Source: Candidatus Dechloromonas phosphorivorans
GTDB taxonomy: Bacteria > Pseudomonadota > Gammaproteobacteria > Burkholderiales > Rhodocyclaceae
Reading direction: 5' to 3'
NCBI GenBank assembly: GCA_016721185.1
Contig: JADKIP010000014.1
Location: 62,001-126,000 of the forward strand
Length of the DNA stretch: 64,000 nt
Position 1 is the stretch's first letter, and each line of letters begins with the position of its first letter. The notes under the pieces are model-generated. The model was not told where the DNA came from and searched no databases. It was given only the letters and a program-made list of their open reading frames with translations. Positions 35,599-43,955 of the stretch are shown here, in pieces. Position numbers and translations under genes: made by a program.

Positions 35599-35955
35599 TC
35601 ACGCTGCTTTTTTTTCCCGGTACATTTTTCCCCAGGCGTTTTGCCAATAGCTGTAAGTGTTCTGCGCCGCCATTAGCGAAAGCAGGGACATCCGGGTTTG
35701 CTGACGCCACATCCAGGACAGGCGCGGGGCTGGGGTCAGGCTATAGGCGGCCGGGGTGCCGACTTCGTCGTCGACAATCCACAGGAAGCGTTCGACGGCC
35801 AGTGTCCAATATTCGGAGCCTTCAGCCTTGCCGGCCAGGTATTCGGCTTCGGAAAGGGCGCGGCGCCAAAGCTTGAGGGCCAGTTCGTCACTGATCCCGG
35901 CCTTGCGGGCGATCCACGGGAGGATCTTCGGGGCATTCATGCTGTTGTTTTTCAT
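35599..35955 (-). CDS. Conserved-looking 118-aa protein, candidate PHA-regulon member
   Basis: I do not recognise a domain. The protein is soluble and rich in Ala, Arg and Trp: ILPWIARKAGISDELALKLW, RALSEAEYLAGKAEGSEYWT and SYWQNAWGKMYREKK. There is no signal peptide. AAAAGGAG precedes ATG 35955. The upstream region has two motif copies at 36027-36042 and 36101-36120 that match those before the phasin gene at 56622. This points to control by the PHA-responsive repressor, and so to a granule-associated role; that is inference from promoter sequence only. The spacing of helices is compatible with a short helical, phasin-like protein. Confidence 0.6.
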   Translation of the reverse strand: MKNNSMNAPKILPWIARKAGISDELALKLWRRALSEAEYLAGKAEGSEYWTLAVERFLWIVDDEVGTPAAYSLTPAPRLSWMWRQQTRMSLLSLMAAQNTYSYWQNAWGKMYREKKAA

Positions 35956-36026
35956 GCTGGTACTCCTTTTATTTAGTAGCTGTAGCCACTTCTCTGATGT
36001 TAGGACTGCCTTGTGGGCAAAAAGTT

Positions 36027-36120
36027 TTGTGCACTGCAATATATTTTTTACGAAGTATACTTGTCGGTATGTTGAGGTAACGTGAAAAGGATCACATTTT
36101 ATATGTTGCGTTGCACAATA
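36027..36120. promoter_or_regulatory. Two PhaR-like motifs upstream of 35599-35955
   Basis: TTGTGCACTGCAATAT lies at 36027-36042. At 36101-36120 the opposite strand reads TATTGTGCAACGCAACATAT. Copies nearly identical to both occur at 56491-56509 and 56548-56566 before the second phasin gene. The paired layout before two unrelated reading frames supports an operator. Confidence 0.55.
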
Positions 36121-36183
36121 ACAACAAACTGGTCAGACCAATTTTCCGGTTTGTCTCCTGCTCCCTCGTATACGGATTGATTC

Positions 36184-38382
36184 ATGTCAGATCTCCTCGC
36201 CAACCTCAACGCGCCACAACTGCAAGCCGTTACCCTGCCGCCGGTCCATGCGCTGATCCTTGCCGGGGCGGGCAGCGGTAAAACCCGGGTATTAACGACG
36301 CGGATTGCCTGGCTGATGTCGACCAACCAGGTCGGGCCGCATGGCGTATTGGCGGTGACCTTTACCAACAAGGCTTCAAAGGAAATGACCGCGCGGCTTT
36401 CGGCGCTGGTGCCGATCAATACGCGTGGCATGTGGATCGGCACTTTTCACGGCCTGTGCAATCGCCTGCTGCGAGCGCACTACCGCGAGGCCGGCTTGCC
36501 GCAGACCTTCCAGATTCTTGATTCGGGCGACCAGTTGTCGATGGTCAAGCGGCTGTTGAAGAATCTCAATATTGACGATGAAAAATTTCCGCCGCGTGAG
36601 CTCTGCCATTTCATCAACGCCAACAAGGAGCAGGGCATTCGCGCCGCACAGGCCGAGGCTTACGACGGTTACACGCAGAAGCGCGTCGAGCTTTACGCCG
36701 AGTACGAAACCCAGTGCAACCGCGAAGGCGTGGTCGATTTCGCCGAATTGCTCTTGCGCTGTTATGAGCTGCTCAACCGTAACGAGCCGCTGTGCAAGCA
36801 TTACCAGGAGCGCTTCCGCTACATTCTGGTCGACGAGTTTCAGGACACCAATCGGCTGCAATACAGTTGGCTGCAACTGCTGGCCGGTGGCGGCGCCAAG
36901 GTTTTCGCGGTGGGTGATGACGACCAGAGCATCTACGGTTTTCGTGGCGCCGAGGTCGGCAATATGCGCGATTTCGAGCGCGATTACGCGGGTCAGAACG
37001 TTATTCGGCTGGAGCAGAACTACCGTTCGCACGGCAATATCCTGGCGGCGGCCAATGCGCTGATCAAGAATAATCGTGAGCGCCTCGGCAAGAATCTGTG
37101 GACCGATGCGGGCGATGGCGAGCCGATCCGTGCTTATGAAGCGTATTCCGATATCGACGAAGCGCGCTTTATCGTCGATGAAATTCGTGAGCTGGTGCGT
37201 GATGGCGTATCGCCAACGCAGATGGCCATTCTCTATCGCTCGAATGCCCAGTCGCGCGTGTTGGAACATGAACTGTTCGCCAAGAGTGTGCCCTACAAGG
37301 TCTATGGTGGCCTGCGCTTTTTCGAGCGCCAGGAAATCAAGCACGCGCTCGCTTACTTACGCCTGCTGGGCAATCCGGACGATGACACGGCCTTTCTGCG
37401 CGTCGTCAATTTCCCGACGCGTGGCATCGGCGCTCGCTCGCTGGAAAATCTGCAGGCCAGTGCTCATCAGATGAACTCCAGCCTCTACAACGCCGCCGCT
37501 TCTCTGTCTGGCAAGGCGGGACAGACGGTGGGGGCTTTCATTCGCCTGATTGAAAGTCTGCGTCAGGAAACCGAGAATTTGCCGTTGCCTGAAATGGTCG
37601 AGCACATTATCGAAAAGACGGGTCTCGGTCAGCATTACCGGCTTGAGAAGGAAGGCCAGGAACGCCTGGAAAACCTCGACGAACTGATCAATGCCGCGGC
37701 AACCTTTGTTGATGCCGAAGGCGCGATCGGCGAAGGCGGGGCGCTGGTTTCCTTCCTCACCCATGCCTCGCTGGAGGCCGGCGAGCATCAGGCCGGCGAG
37801 GGCGACGAGGCGGTGCAGTTGATGTCGGTGCATGCCGCCAAGGGCCTGGAATTCGATGTGGTTTTCATCAGTGGTCTGGAGCAGGGTTTGTTCCCACATG
37901 AAAACTCGGTCAATCAGGGGCGCGAGGGGCTGGAAGAGGAGCGTCGGCTGATGAAGCGCAAAGCCCTTGCGGCGGAGATGCCGGGGCGCGAGGGGCTGGA
38001 AGAGGAGCGCCGGCTGATGTATGTCGCAGTCACCCGCGCCCGCCAGCGCCTTTACGTGTCCTGCGCCCAAACCCGCATGTTGCACGGCCAGACGCGCTAT
38101 TGCGTGCCTTCAGCCTTTCTTGATGAAATTCCGGCCAATCTGTTGCTTAAATTGAATAAAAAGGCGGCGCCAGCGGCGACCTCTTTTGGCAGCGGCAGTT
38201 ATGCGGCCGAGCCCGCTGCAGGCGGTTTGCGCATGGGGCAGACGGTGGAGCATGCCAAGTTTGGCATTGGCGTCATCGTGTCGACCGAAGGGCGGGGTGC
38301 CGATGCCCGCGTTCAGGTGAATTTTGGCGGTAGCGGCATGAAATGGCTGGCGCTGGAATACGCCAAGCTGACGCCGGTTTAA
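36184..38382 (+). CDS. uvrD: DNA helicase UvrD (SF1) with an internal duplication
   Basis: UvrD unwinds DNA in mismatch and excision repair. The 732-residue protein has the Walker A LILAGAGSGKTRVLTTRIAW, motif Ia (FTNKASKEM), Walker B ILVDEFQDTNRLQYSWLQLL, VGDDDQSIYGFRGAEVGNMR and motif VI VAVTRARQRLYVSC. Directly before motif VI, REGLEEERRLM occurs twice, 66 bases apart, with KRKALAAEMPG between them. Other UvrD proteins have it once. The repeat is in frame and adds 22 residues near the ATP-sensing motif. The C-terminus has a short Tudor-like tail (GQTVEHAKFGIGVIVSTEGR). The start at 36184 follows the promoter of the divergent gene. Confidence 0.9.
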   Translation: MSDLLANLNAPQLQAVTLPPVHALILAGAGSGKTRVLTTRIAWLMSTNQVGPHGVLAVTFTNKASKEMTARLSALVPINTRGMWIGTFHGLCNRLLRAHYREAGLPQTFQILDSGDQLSMVKRLLKNLNIDDEKFPPRELCHFINANKEQGIRAAQAEAYDGYTQKRVELYAEYETQCNREGVVDFAELLLRCYELLNRNEPLCKHYQERFRYILVDEFQDTNRLQYSWLQLLAGGGAKVFAVGDDDQSIYGFRGAEVGNMRDFERDYAGQNVIRLEQNYRSHGNILAAANALIKNNRERLGKNLWTDAGDGEPIRAYEAYSDIDEARFIVDEIRELVRDGVSPTQMAILYRSNAQSRVLEHELFAKSVPYKVYGGLRFFERQEIKHALAYLRLLGNPDDDTAFLRVVNFPTRGIGARSLENLQASAHQMNSSLYNAAASLSGKAGQTVGAFIRLIESLRQETENLPLPEMVEHIIEKTGLGQHYRLEKEGQERLENLDELINAAATFVDAEGAIGEGGALVSFLTHASLEAGEHQAGEGDEAVQLMSVHAAKGLEFDVVFISGLEQGLFPHENSVNQGREGLEEERRLMKRKALAAEMPGREGLEEERRLMYVAVTRARQRLYVSCAQTRMLHGQTRYCVPSAFLDEIPANLLLKLNKKAAPAATSFGSGSYAAEPAAGGLRMGQTVEHAKFGIGVIVSTEGRGADARVQVNFGGSGMKWLALEYAKLTPV

Positions 38383-39665
38383 GCCGCTGCGGCTGCCTTG
38401 GTCTTGATCGAGGTCTGCAGAAAATAGTGGGGGGCTTGCTGCAACAAGCTGGCTTGCAACTCACTTTCGCTGGCTTGCCCGATTTGGGCGTACAGCGCCG
38501 GTGCAATGCCGACGAACAGGCTGACCAGTTGCGGATCAAAATGACTGCCGGCATCTTTTTCAATGATGGCCAGTGCGCTTTCAAGTGGCATCGGCGCTTT
38601 GTAGGGGCGGCGCGAGGTCAATGCATCGAAGACATCGACGATGGCAAAAATGCGTGCGTTGAGTGGAATCTCTTCACCTTTTAAACCACGCAGATAACCC
38701 GAGCCATCAAATTTTTCGTGATGGCCTTCGATCACCGCCCGGGCGTCCTGCAGCCATTCTGAATGCCGAATGATGTCTACGCCCAGTGCCACGTGGGTGC
38801 GCATGAGGGCGAATTCTTCTGCGGTCAACTTGCCCGGTTTGAGCAAAATGTTGTCGCTGATGCCGATCTTGCCGACATCGTGCAGGAATGCGCCGAGAAT
38901 CAACTGGCGCATCTGGAGTGCGGCCAGGCCAACCGCCTCGCCAAGCTGGATCGCGTAAAGCGTGACGCGGAAATTATGGTCGCCGGTATCCGAATCCCGT
39001 TTGGCAATGGCGGCACCCAGCACCGAGGCCATTTCCAGATTGCCTTTGAGGAGGTCGCGCGAGAAGCGCAAAACATCCCGGTTCAGCGAGATGATGACCG
39101 GGTAGAGCAGGATAGTGGTGGCGAGTACGGCAAAAAGAACCGCCGCCAGCGTGCGCCAGAGTTGTGTGCGGAAGTCGGCGACCGTGCTGCGGTCAACCAC
39201 GAAAACACCCTCAAAAAAGCCGGCGTTGCCACCGATTTTGCTGGGCAGCGGCACCAGAACCTGAACCACGGTATCTTCACCGACGGTGAATTTTTCGTAA
39301 TGGCTGCGTGCGTCATGCGGGAAACGGTGGCGAAAACGTTTGAGTTCCGTTTCGATATGCTCGAATTTTGGATTGACGACTTCCAGAATGCGTTTTTCCT
39401 CGCGATCATAGATTTCGATGACGACGAAATTGCGCTTAACGAATTCACCCGCTTTTTCCCGCAGAATATTGAGCTCTTCAGCGCTACGCGTGCCTGTATC
39501 AAGGCTTTCCGGGGCAAAATGTTCTGCTTCGCTGGCCGCCAGGGCAACGATGGCGTCGTCGATTTTCTCGATTTCAATGAAATAAGTCAGCCCGCCGGCA
39601 AACAGCGAAACTGCCAGCCAGGCGAGGATCAGGCGATGGAAAACGATGCGGTGGATTGAAATCAT
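38379..39665 (-). CDS. Membrane-anchored HD-GYP domain phosphodiesterase
   Basis: HD-GYP proteins hydrolyse cyclic di-GMP. The 428-residue protein has an N-terminal helix, a periplasmic sensing loop of about 140 residues, a second helix (TLAAVLFAVLATTILLYPVI) and then the HD-GYP domain: DTGDHNFRVTLYAIQLGEAV, the LGAFLHDVGKIGISDNILL motif, and AVIEGHHEKFDGSGYLRGLK. The GYP triplet is GYL here. That is a small departure from the consensus and may or may not affect activity; the metal-binding HD residues are intact. It is divergent from the quinone oxidoreductase gene and its end overlaps that of uvrD by four bases. Confidence 0.85.
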   Translation of the reverse strand: MISIHRIVFHRLILAWLAVSLFAGGLTYFIEIEKIDDAIVALAASEAEHFAPESLDTGTRSAEELNILREKAGEFVKRNFVVIEIYDREEKRILEVVNPKFEHIETELKRFRHRFPHDARSHYEKFTVGEDTVVQVLVPLPSKIGGNAGFFEGVFVVDRSTVADFRTQLWRTLAAVLFAVLATTILLYPVIISLNRDVLRFSRDLLKGNLEMASVLGAAIAKRDSDTGDHNFRVTLYAIQLGEAVGLAALQMRQLILGAFLHDVGKIGISDNILLKPGKLTAEEFALMRTHVALGVDIIRHSEWLQDARAVIEGHHEKFDGSGYLRGLKGEEIPLNARIFAIVDVFDALTSRRPYKAPMPLESALAIIEKDAGSHFDPQLVSLFVGIAPALYAQIGQASESELQASLLQQAPHYFLQTSIKTKAAAAA

Positions 39666-39726
39666 GCGGAAATGATACGCTCAGTATCCCGTCAATCTAT
39701 CACCCAGCGCTCAACAGGAGACCGCC

Positions 39727-40701
39727 ATGACCCACGCCATTCGCATTCACCAGACCGGTGGCCCCGAGGTGCTGAGCTGGGAGGCAGTTGTTGTGCCGGC
39801 CCCGGCTGCGGGTGAAGCCACAGTGCGCCACCATGCGGTCGGCCTTAATTTTATCGACACCTATCACCGCACCGGTCTTTACCCTTTGCCGTTACCTTCG
39901 GGGATTGGTCTTGAAGGCGCGGGCGTGGTCGAGGCGGTGGGCGAGGGCGTAACCGAAGTCAAGGTGGGTGACCGCGTGGCGTATGCCGGTGGCCCGATCG
40001 GTGCCTATGCCGAAGTCCGGAATATTCCGGCGCATCGCCTGCTCAAACTGCCCGCCAGCATCAGTTTCAATACCGCGGCAGCGATGATGTTGCAGGGCCT
40101 GACGGCGGCTTATCTGTTGCGCAAAACCTACCGTGTTCAGCCGGGGGATGCCGTGCTGATTCACGCTGCGGCTGGCGGGGTCGGGCTGATCGCCTGCCAG
40201 TGGGCCAAGGCGCTGGGTGCGACGGTGATCGGCACGGTCGGCTCAACCGCCAAAGGCGAATTGGCCAAAGCGCACGGCTGCGACCATGTGATCAATTACA
40301 GCACCGAGAATTTCACCCAGCGCGTGCGTGAGATTACCGGCGGCGAAGGTGTGCCGGTGGTCTATGACGGCGTCGGCAAGGACACTTTCATGGGTTCGCT
40401 CGATTGCCTGCGGCCGCTCGGCATGATGGTCAGCTACGGCAATGCCTCCGGCCCGGTGCCGCCGCTTGATCTGCTGCTGCTGTCGCAGAAGGGCTCGCTC
40501 TTCGTGACGCGTCCGACCATCATGAGTTACACCGCCAAGCGTGCCGATCTCGAAGCCTTGGGCGCGGAATTGTTCGAGGTGGTTGGCTCCGGCAAGGTAC
40601 GGATCGAAGTTAATCAGACCTATCCGTTGGCCGAGGCTGCCCAGGCGCATCGTGATCTGGAGGCGCGCAAGACTACCGGCTCAACCATCCTGCTGCCATG
40701 A
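39727..40701 (+). CDS. qor: NADPH:quinone oxidoreductase (zeta-crystallin type)
   Basis: This zinc-free medium-chain dehydrogenase reduces quinones with NADPH. The 324-residue protein shows AVGLNFIDTYHRTGLYPLPL, the GIGLEGAGVVEAVGEGVTEV segment, the Rossmann motif IHAAAGGVGLIACQWAKALG and a late VNQTYPLAEAAQAHRDLEAR. The lack of Cys/His zinc ligands fits the Qor subgroup. AACAGGAG precedes ATG 39727. The stop overlaps the start of the TAXI gene (ATGA), so a three-gene operon with a ParA-like gene is likely. Confidence 0.87.
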   Translation: MTHAIRIHQTGGPEVLSWEAVVVPAPAAGEATVRHHAVGLNFIDTYHRTGLYPLPLPSGIGLEGAGVVEAVGEGVTEVKVGDRVAYAGGPIGAYAEVRNIPAHRLLKLPASISFNTAAAMMLQGLTAAYLLRKTYRVQPGDAVLIHAAAGGVGLIACQWAKALGATVIGTVGSTAKGELAKAHGCDHVINYSTENFTQRVREITGGEGVPVVYDGVGKDTFMGSLDCLRPLGMMVSYGNASGPVPPLDLLLLSQKGSLFVTRPTIMSYTAKRADLEALGAELFEVVGSGKVRIEVNQTYPLAEAAQAHRDLEARKTTGSTILLP

Positions 40702-42029
40702 TGGCCAAGTTCAAAGCCGGACTGCTCTCGCTGCGCGATCTGTTTGCCACTGCCTGGTGGATTTTCCTGATCGTTGGCATTGGTTTTGTCGTGGCTTACC
40801 AATTTGTTGCGCCGGCGCCGCCCAAAAAAATCACCATCACCACCGGCGGAGAGAGCGGCGCCTACTACCAGTTTGCCAATCGCTACGCAGCTATCCTGGC
40901 CAAGAACGGCATTACCCTTGAGGTCAAAACGTCGGCCGGCTCGCTGGAAAATCTGGCGCGTCTGAAAAATGATGAGGCTCAGATCGGTTTTGTGCAGGGT
41001 GGCGTGGTCGAGCCCAAAGAGCTGGAAGTTGAGGATGCCGAGAACGATACCGGCCTGCTATCGCTTGGCAGCGTTTTCTATGAACCGGTCTGGGTCTTTT
41101 ATCGTGGCGAAAAAATGCTGACCCGGCTGACCGAGTTGCAGGGAAAACGTATCGCGATTGGTCAGGAGGGCTCGGGCGTGCGTTTGCTGGCCCAGCAAAT
41201 GTTGAGTGCCAACGAAATCCAGCCCGGCGATCATCTGATCCCCCTTTCCGGCTTGCTGGCAGCCGAAGAGCTGCAACAGGGCAGGATCGATGCTGCGTTC
41301 ATCATCGCGGCTGAAAAAGCCCCCGTGGTGCAGGTCTTGTTACGCTCGCCGGGGGTCAAAGTCATGAGTTTTGCGCAGGCCGGCGCTTATCAGCGGCGCT
41401 TTCCGTTTCTCACCAAACTGACTTTTCCGCATGGGGTGGCTGATCTGGTCCGGGATTTTCCGCCCGAAGACATCAAGCTGCTGGCGCCGACGGCCAACCT
41501 GATTGTGCGTGATGATCTGCACCCGGCATTGCAAACCCTGATGCTGAAAGTGGCCAGTGAAGTGCACGGCAAGTCAGGCTTCTTTCAGGATGTCGGCGAG
41601 TTTCCGGCCTACAAGGATCAGATGTTGCCACTCTCGCCGGAAGCCTCGCGCTACTTCAAGTCCGGCCCGCCTTTCCTGCAGCGCTATTTGCCATTCTGGC
41701 TGGCGGTGCTGGTTGACCGCCTGATCGTGCTGCTGGTCCCGATCATCGCGCTGCTGATTCCGTTGCTGAAAATTGCACCAGCGATCTACACCTGGCGCGT
41801 CCGGTCCAAGGTTTTCCGTTGTTATGGCGAACTGAAATTCCTCGAAGACGACCTTAAAAATCATTACAACCCGGCCAAACTGAATGACTATCGCAGTCGT
41901 CTGGATGCGCTTGATGAAGAGGCGGCACAATTGCATGTGCCGCTCGGCTTCACCGATCTGGTCTATACGCTGCGCGAACACGTCAATCTGGTGCGGCGCA
42001 TTCTCGATAAACGGGAGACTCAGGCATGA
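40698..42029 (+). CDS. TAXI-family TRAP solute-binding protein with C-terminal membrane helices
   Basis: The 443-residue protein has an N-terminal membrane helix (AWWIFLIVGIGFVVAYQFVA). It is followed by a TAXI (TRAP-associated extracytoplasmic immunogenic) domain: KKITITTGGESGAYYQFANR, IGFVQGGVV and GKRIAIGQEGSGVRLLAQQM. Two hydrophobic helices follow at residues ~335-365 (LPFWLAVLVDRLIVLLVPII), and then a cytosolic helical tail. Most TAXI proteins are periplasmic and paired with a TRAP permease. Here no permease is adjacent and the protein is membrane-anchored at both ends. It starts at ATG 40698, overlapping qor, and ends over the start of the ParA-like gene. Confidence 0.85.
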   Translation: MMAKFKAGLLSLRDLFATAWWIFLIVGIGFVVAYQFVAPAPPKKITITTGGESGAYYQFANRYAAILAKNGITLEVKTSAGSLENLARLKNDEAQIGFVQGGVVEPKELEVEDAENDTGLLSLGSVFYEPVWVFYRGEKMLTRLTELQGKRIAIGQEGSGVRLLAQQMLSANEIQPGDHLIPLSGLLAAEELQQGRIDAAFIIAAEKAPVVQVLLRSPGVKVMSFAQAGAYQRRFPFLTKLTFPHGVADLVRDFPPEDIKLLAPTANLIVRDDLHPALQTLMLKVASEVHGKSGFFQDVGEFPAYKDQMLPLSPEASRYFKSGPPFLQRYLPFWLAVLVDRLIVLLVPIIALLIPLLKIAPAIYTWRVRSKVFRCYGELKFLEDDLKNHYNPAKLNDYRSRLDALDEEAAQLHVPLGFTDLVYTLREHVNLVRRILDKRETQA

Positions 42030-42652
42030 AAGCCTTTCTCGTCGCCAATCCCAAAGGCGGCTCCGGTAAAAGTACGCTGGCGACCAATCTGGCTGGCTAC
42101 TTTGCCTCAAAACGCCATGAAGTGATGCTCGGTGACATCGATCGCCAGCAATCATCCCGCGAATGGCTGGCCATCCGGCCCTTCGAGTTGCCCAGTATCG
42201 ATAGCTGGGAAATCGGCCCCGATAACGTCTCGCGGCCACCCAAGGGCACCAGCCATGTCGTGCTCGACACGCCGGCCGGCCTGCACGGCAAGATGCTCGA
42301 CCGGGTATTGAAGCTGTCGACGCGTGTCATCGTTCCGGTTCAGCCATCGATGTTCGACATGCGGGCGACGCGCCATTTTCTTGACGCCCTGCTTTCGGAA
42401 AAAACCGTGCGCAAGGGCAAGGTTGATGTCGCCGTGATCGGCATGCGGGTTGATGCCCGAACCCGTGCCGCGGCCGAGCTGGAGCGCTTTTTTGCGACCT
42501 TTGAGCTACCGGTGCTGACCTATTTGCGCGATACCCAGGTTTACGTGCAAGCCGCCGGTGCCGGCATGACGATCTTCGATTTGCCCCCCTCACGCGCTGA
42601 ACGCGATCTGGAACAATGGCGAGCGATCATCGAGTGGGCCGAAGCCGAGTAG
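42026..42652 (+). CDS. ParA-family ATPase
   Basis: This is a P-loop ATPase of the ParA/MinD class with 208 residues. The deviant Walker A is NPKGGSGKSTLATNLAGYFA, the switch region is MLGDIDRQQSSREW, and the Walker B-like VVLDTPAGLHGKML follows. The usual ParB partner is missing, so this is an orphan ParA, which in other bacteria positions proteins or organelles rather than DNA. It starts with ATGA overlap on the TAXI gene. An intergenic copy of the repeated 12-mer follows it (42673-42684). Confidence 0.85.
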   Translation: MKAFLVANPKGGSGKSTLATNLAGYFASKRHEVMLGDIDRQQSSREWLAIRPFELPSIDSWEIGPDNVSRPPKGTSHVVLDTPAGLHGKMLDRVLKLSTRVIVPVQPSMFDMRATRHFLDALLSEKTVRKGKVDVAVIGMRVDARTRAAAELERFFATFELPVLTYLRDTQVYVQAAGAGMTIFDLPPSRAERDLEQWRAIIEWAEAE

Positions 42653-42672
42653 ATGGGGAAGTTTTGCCTAAT

Positions 42673-42684
42673 GCTGCGGTCAAC
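42673..42684. repeat. Copy of dispersed 12-mer GCTGCGGTCAAC, intergenic
   Basis: GCTGCGGTCAAC, preceded by AAT, lies between the ParA-like gene and arfB. Exact copies are found in 11 other places in this window; see the findings. Confidence 0.7.
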
Positions 42685-42717
42685 CCATAAAAATAGGCAA
42701 ATTCCCATGAGCCGATC

Positions 42718-43131
42718 GTGCCGCTAAACCCCCGCTCGGTCGAGATTCCGCTCAACGAAGTTGAGATCACCGCCATGCGTGCGCAGGGGGCCGGGGGCCA
42801 GAACGTCAACAAGGTGTCCAGCGCGATTCACCTGCGCTTCAATATTGCCGCCTCGTCCTTGCCGGATGCGATCAAGGAGCGTTTGCTGCATCTCAATGAC
42901 CAGCGGATTACCAAGGAGGGCGTGCTGGTCATCAAGGCGCAGGAATACCGCAGTCAGGAGCAAAACCGGGAAGAGGCCTTGCGGCGCTTGCAGGCGCTGG
43001 TTGATAGCCTGGCGGTGGTGCCCCGTCAGCGGCGGCCGACCAAACCGACATACGGCTCGCAAAAGCGCCGGCTGGAAAGCAAGGTGAAGCGGGGACAAAT
43101 CAAGCTCGGCCGGGGCAAAGTCGAGCTTTGA
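42718..43131 (+). CDS. arfB: Alternative ribosome-rescue factor ArfB
   Basis: ArfB (YaeJ) releases peptides from stalled ribosomes. The 137-residue protein has the release-factor GGQ motif in MRAQGAGGQNVNKVSSAIHL, near residue 20-30, followed by a beta-rich core. The C-terminal tail is basic (RQRRPTKPTYGSQKRRLESK, then VKRGQIKLGRGK), as needed to enter the mRNA channel. The start is GTG 42718; a nearby ATG (42708) is in another frame. It is alone between the ParA-like gene and the OmpA-like gene. Confidence 0.92.
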   Translation: MPLNPRSVEIPLNEVEITAMRAQGAGGQNVNKVSSAIHLRFNIAASSLPDAIKERLLHLNDQRITKEGVLVIKAQEYRSQEQNREEALRRLQALVDSLAVVPRQRRPTKPTYGSQKRRLESKVKRGQIKLGRGKVEL

Positions 43132-43338
43132 AGCCAGCATTTGCCTTATCCGTCATGGGCAAAGCGTCGGGCTGAAAGCTGCTTGGTCGATAACGACGAT
43201 TTTGGCTGGCGCGCTTCAGTCGATTGAATTTGCTCAGTATTCAGGTGGTTGCCGACACGATAATTTTATTCTTTATGAATTTTGTATAGAATTGTCAAGT
43301 GCCTTACCGATTACGACAAACAACTTTTAGAGGTGACT

Positions 43339-43812
43339 ATGGCAGCAAATGATGATGACGAATCAATGGCGGTTATCGTGGGGGTTCTGGCCGGTATTGT
43401 GTTGGCAGTTGTTGCCGTAGTTTTTGGCGCCAGCGCAGGCAAGGGCACCCAACCCACTGCTGCCGTGAAGATGGAGCAGGCAGAGATTGCACCCGTCGGT
43501 GACGCCTTGGCCAAGGTCTATTTCGCGGTGGGCGCCGCGGTCCTGAATGAGGCGGACCAGGCTGTCGTTGCTAAGACGCTCGAAGCTCTCGCCGCGAATC
43601 CGCAGGCAATCGTGCTGCTTTCCGGTTTTCATGATCCTTCCGGTGATGCTGCCCAGAACGCTGAACTGGCCAAGCAACGGGCGCAGTCGGTTCGTAATGC
43701 GCTGGTGGCCGGCGGTGTCGCAACTGATCGCATCAAATTCCGCAAGCCGGAATCCACGGTAGGCACGGGCAGCCCTGAAGAAGGGCGTCGCGTCGAGATT
43801 CGCGTTCAGTAA
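43339..43812 (+). CDS. OmpA-family protein with N-terminal membrane helix
   Basis: The 157-residue protein has a cytosolic start (MAANDDDESM), a membrane helix (AVIVGVLAGIVLAVVAVVFG) and a periplasmic OmpA-like domain. The domain shows KVYFAVGAAVLNEADQAVVA, VLLSGFHDPSGDAAQNAELA, and KQRAQSVRNALVAGGVATDR ending in EEGRRVEIRVQ, the peptidoglycan-binding signature. The start at ATG 43339 is set by its TAGAGGTGAC site; a longer frame from 43282 is not favoured. It is monocistronic, with a terminator after it. Confidence 0.85.
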   Translation: MAANDDDESMAVIVGVLAGIVLAVVAVVFGASAGKGTQPTAAVKMEQAEIAPVGDALAKVYFAVGAAVLNEADQAVVAKTLEALAANPQAIVLLSGFHDPSGDAAQNAELAKQRAQSVRNALVAGGVATDRIKFRKPESTVGTGSPEEGRRVEIRVQ

Positions 43813-43831
43813 CTTCAAGGCAATTGCTAAA

Positions 43832-43860
43832 GGCGAGACGGAAAGTCTCGCTTTTTTTTC
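43832..43860 (+). terminator. Terminator after OmpA-family gene
   Basis: GGCGAGAC and GTCTCGC form a stem with a GGAAA loop, followed by a run of eight T. Confidence 0.88.
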
Positions 43861-43872
43861 GCCGTTTTTTGG

Positions 43873-43884
43873 GTCGACCGCAGA
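43873..43884. repeat. Near-copy of dispersed 12-mer, intergenic
   Basis: GTCGACCGCAGA differs from the reverse-strand form GTCGACCGCAGC in the last base. It lies between the OmpA-like gene's terminator and the TonB-like gene's end. Confidence 0.55.
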
Positions 43885-43955
43885 TTTATCACGCTTGGTT
43901 TCAGTCCAGTTGACGGATCAAGCAAGCCCTGAATAAACCCGAGCAGGTCGACCGA

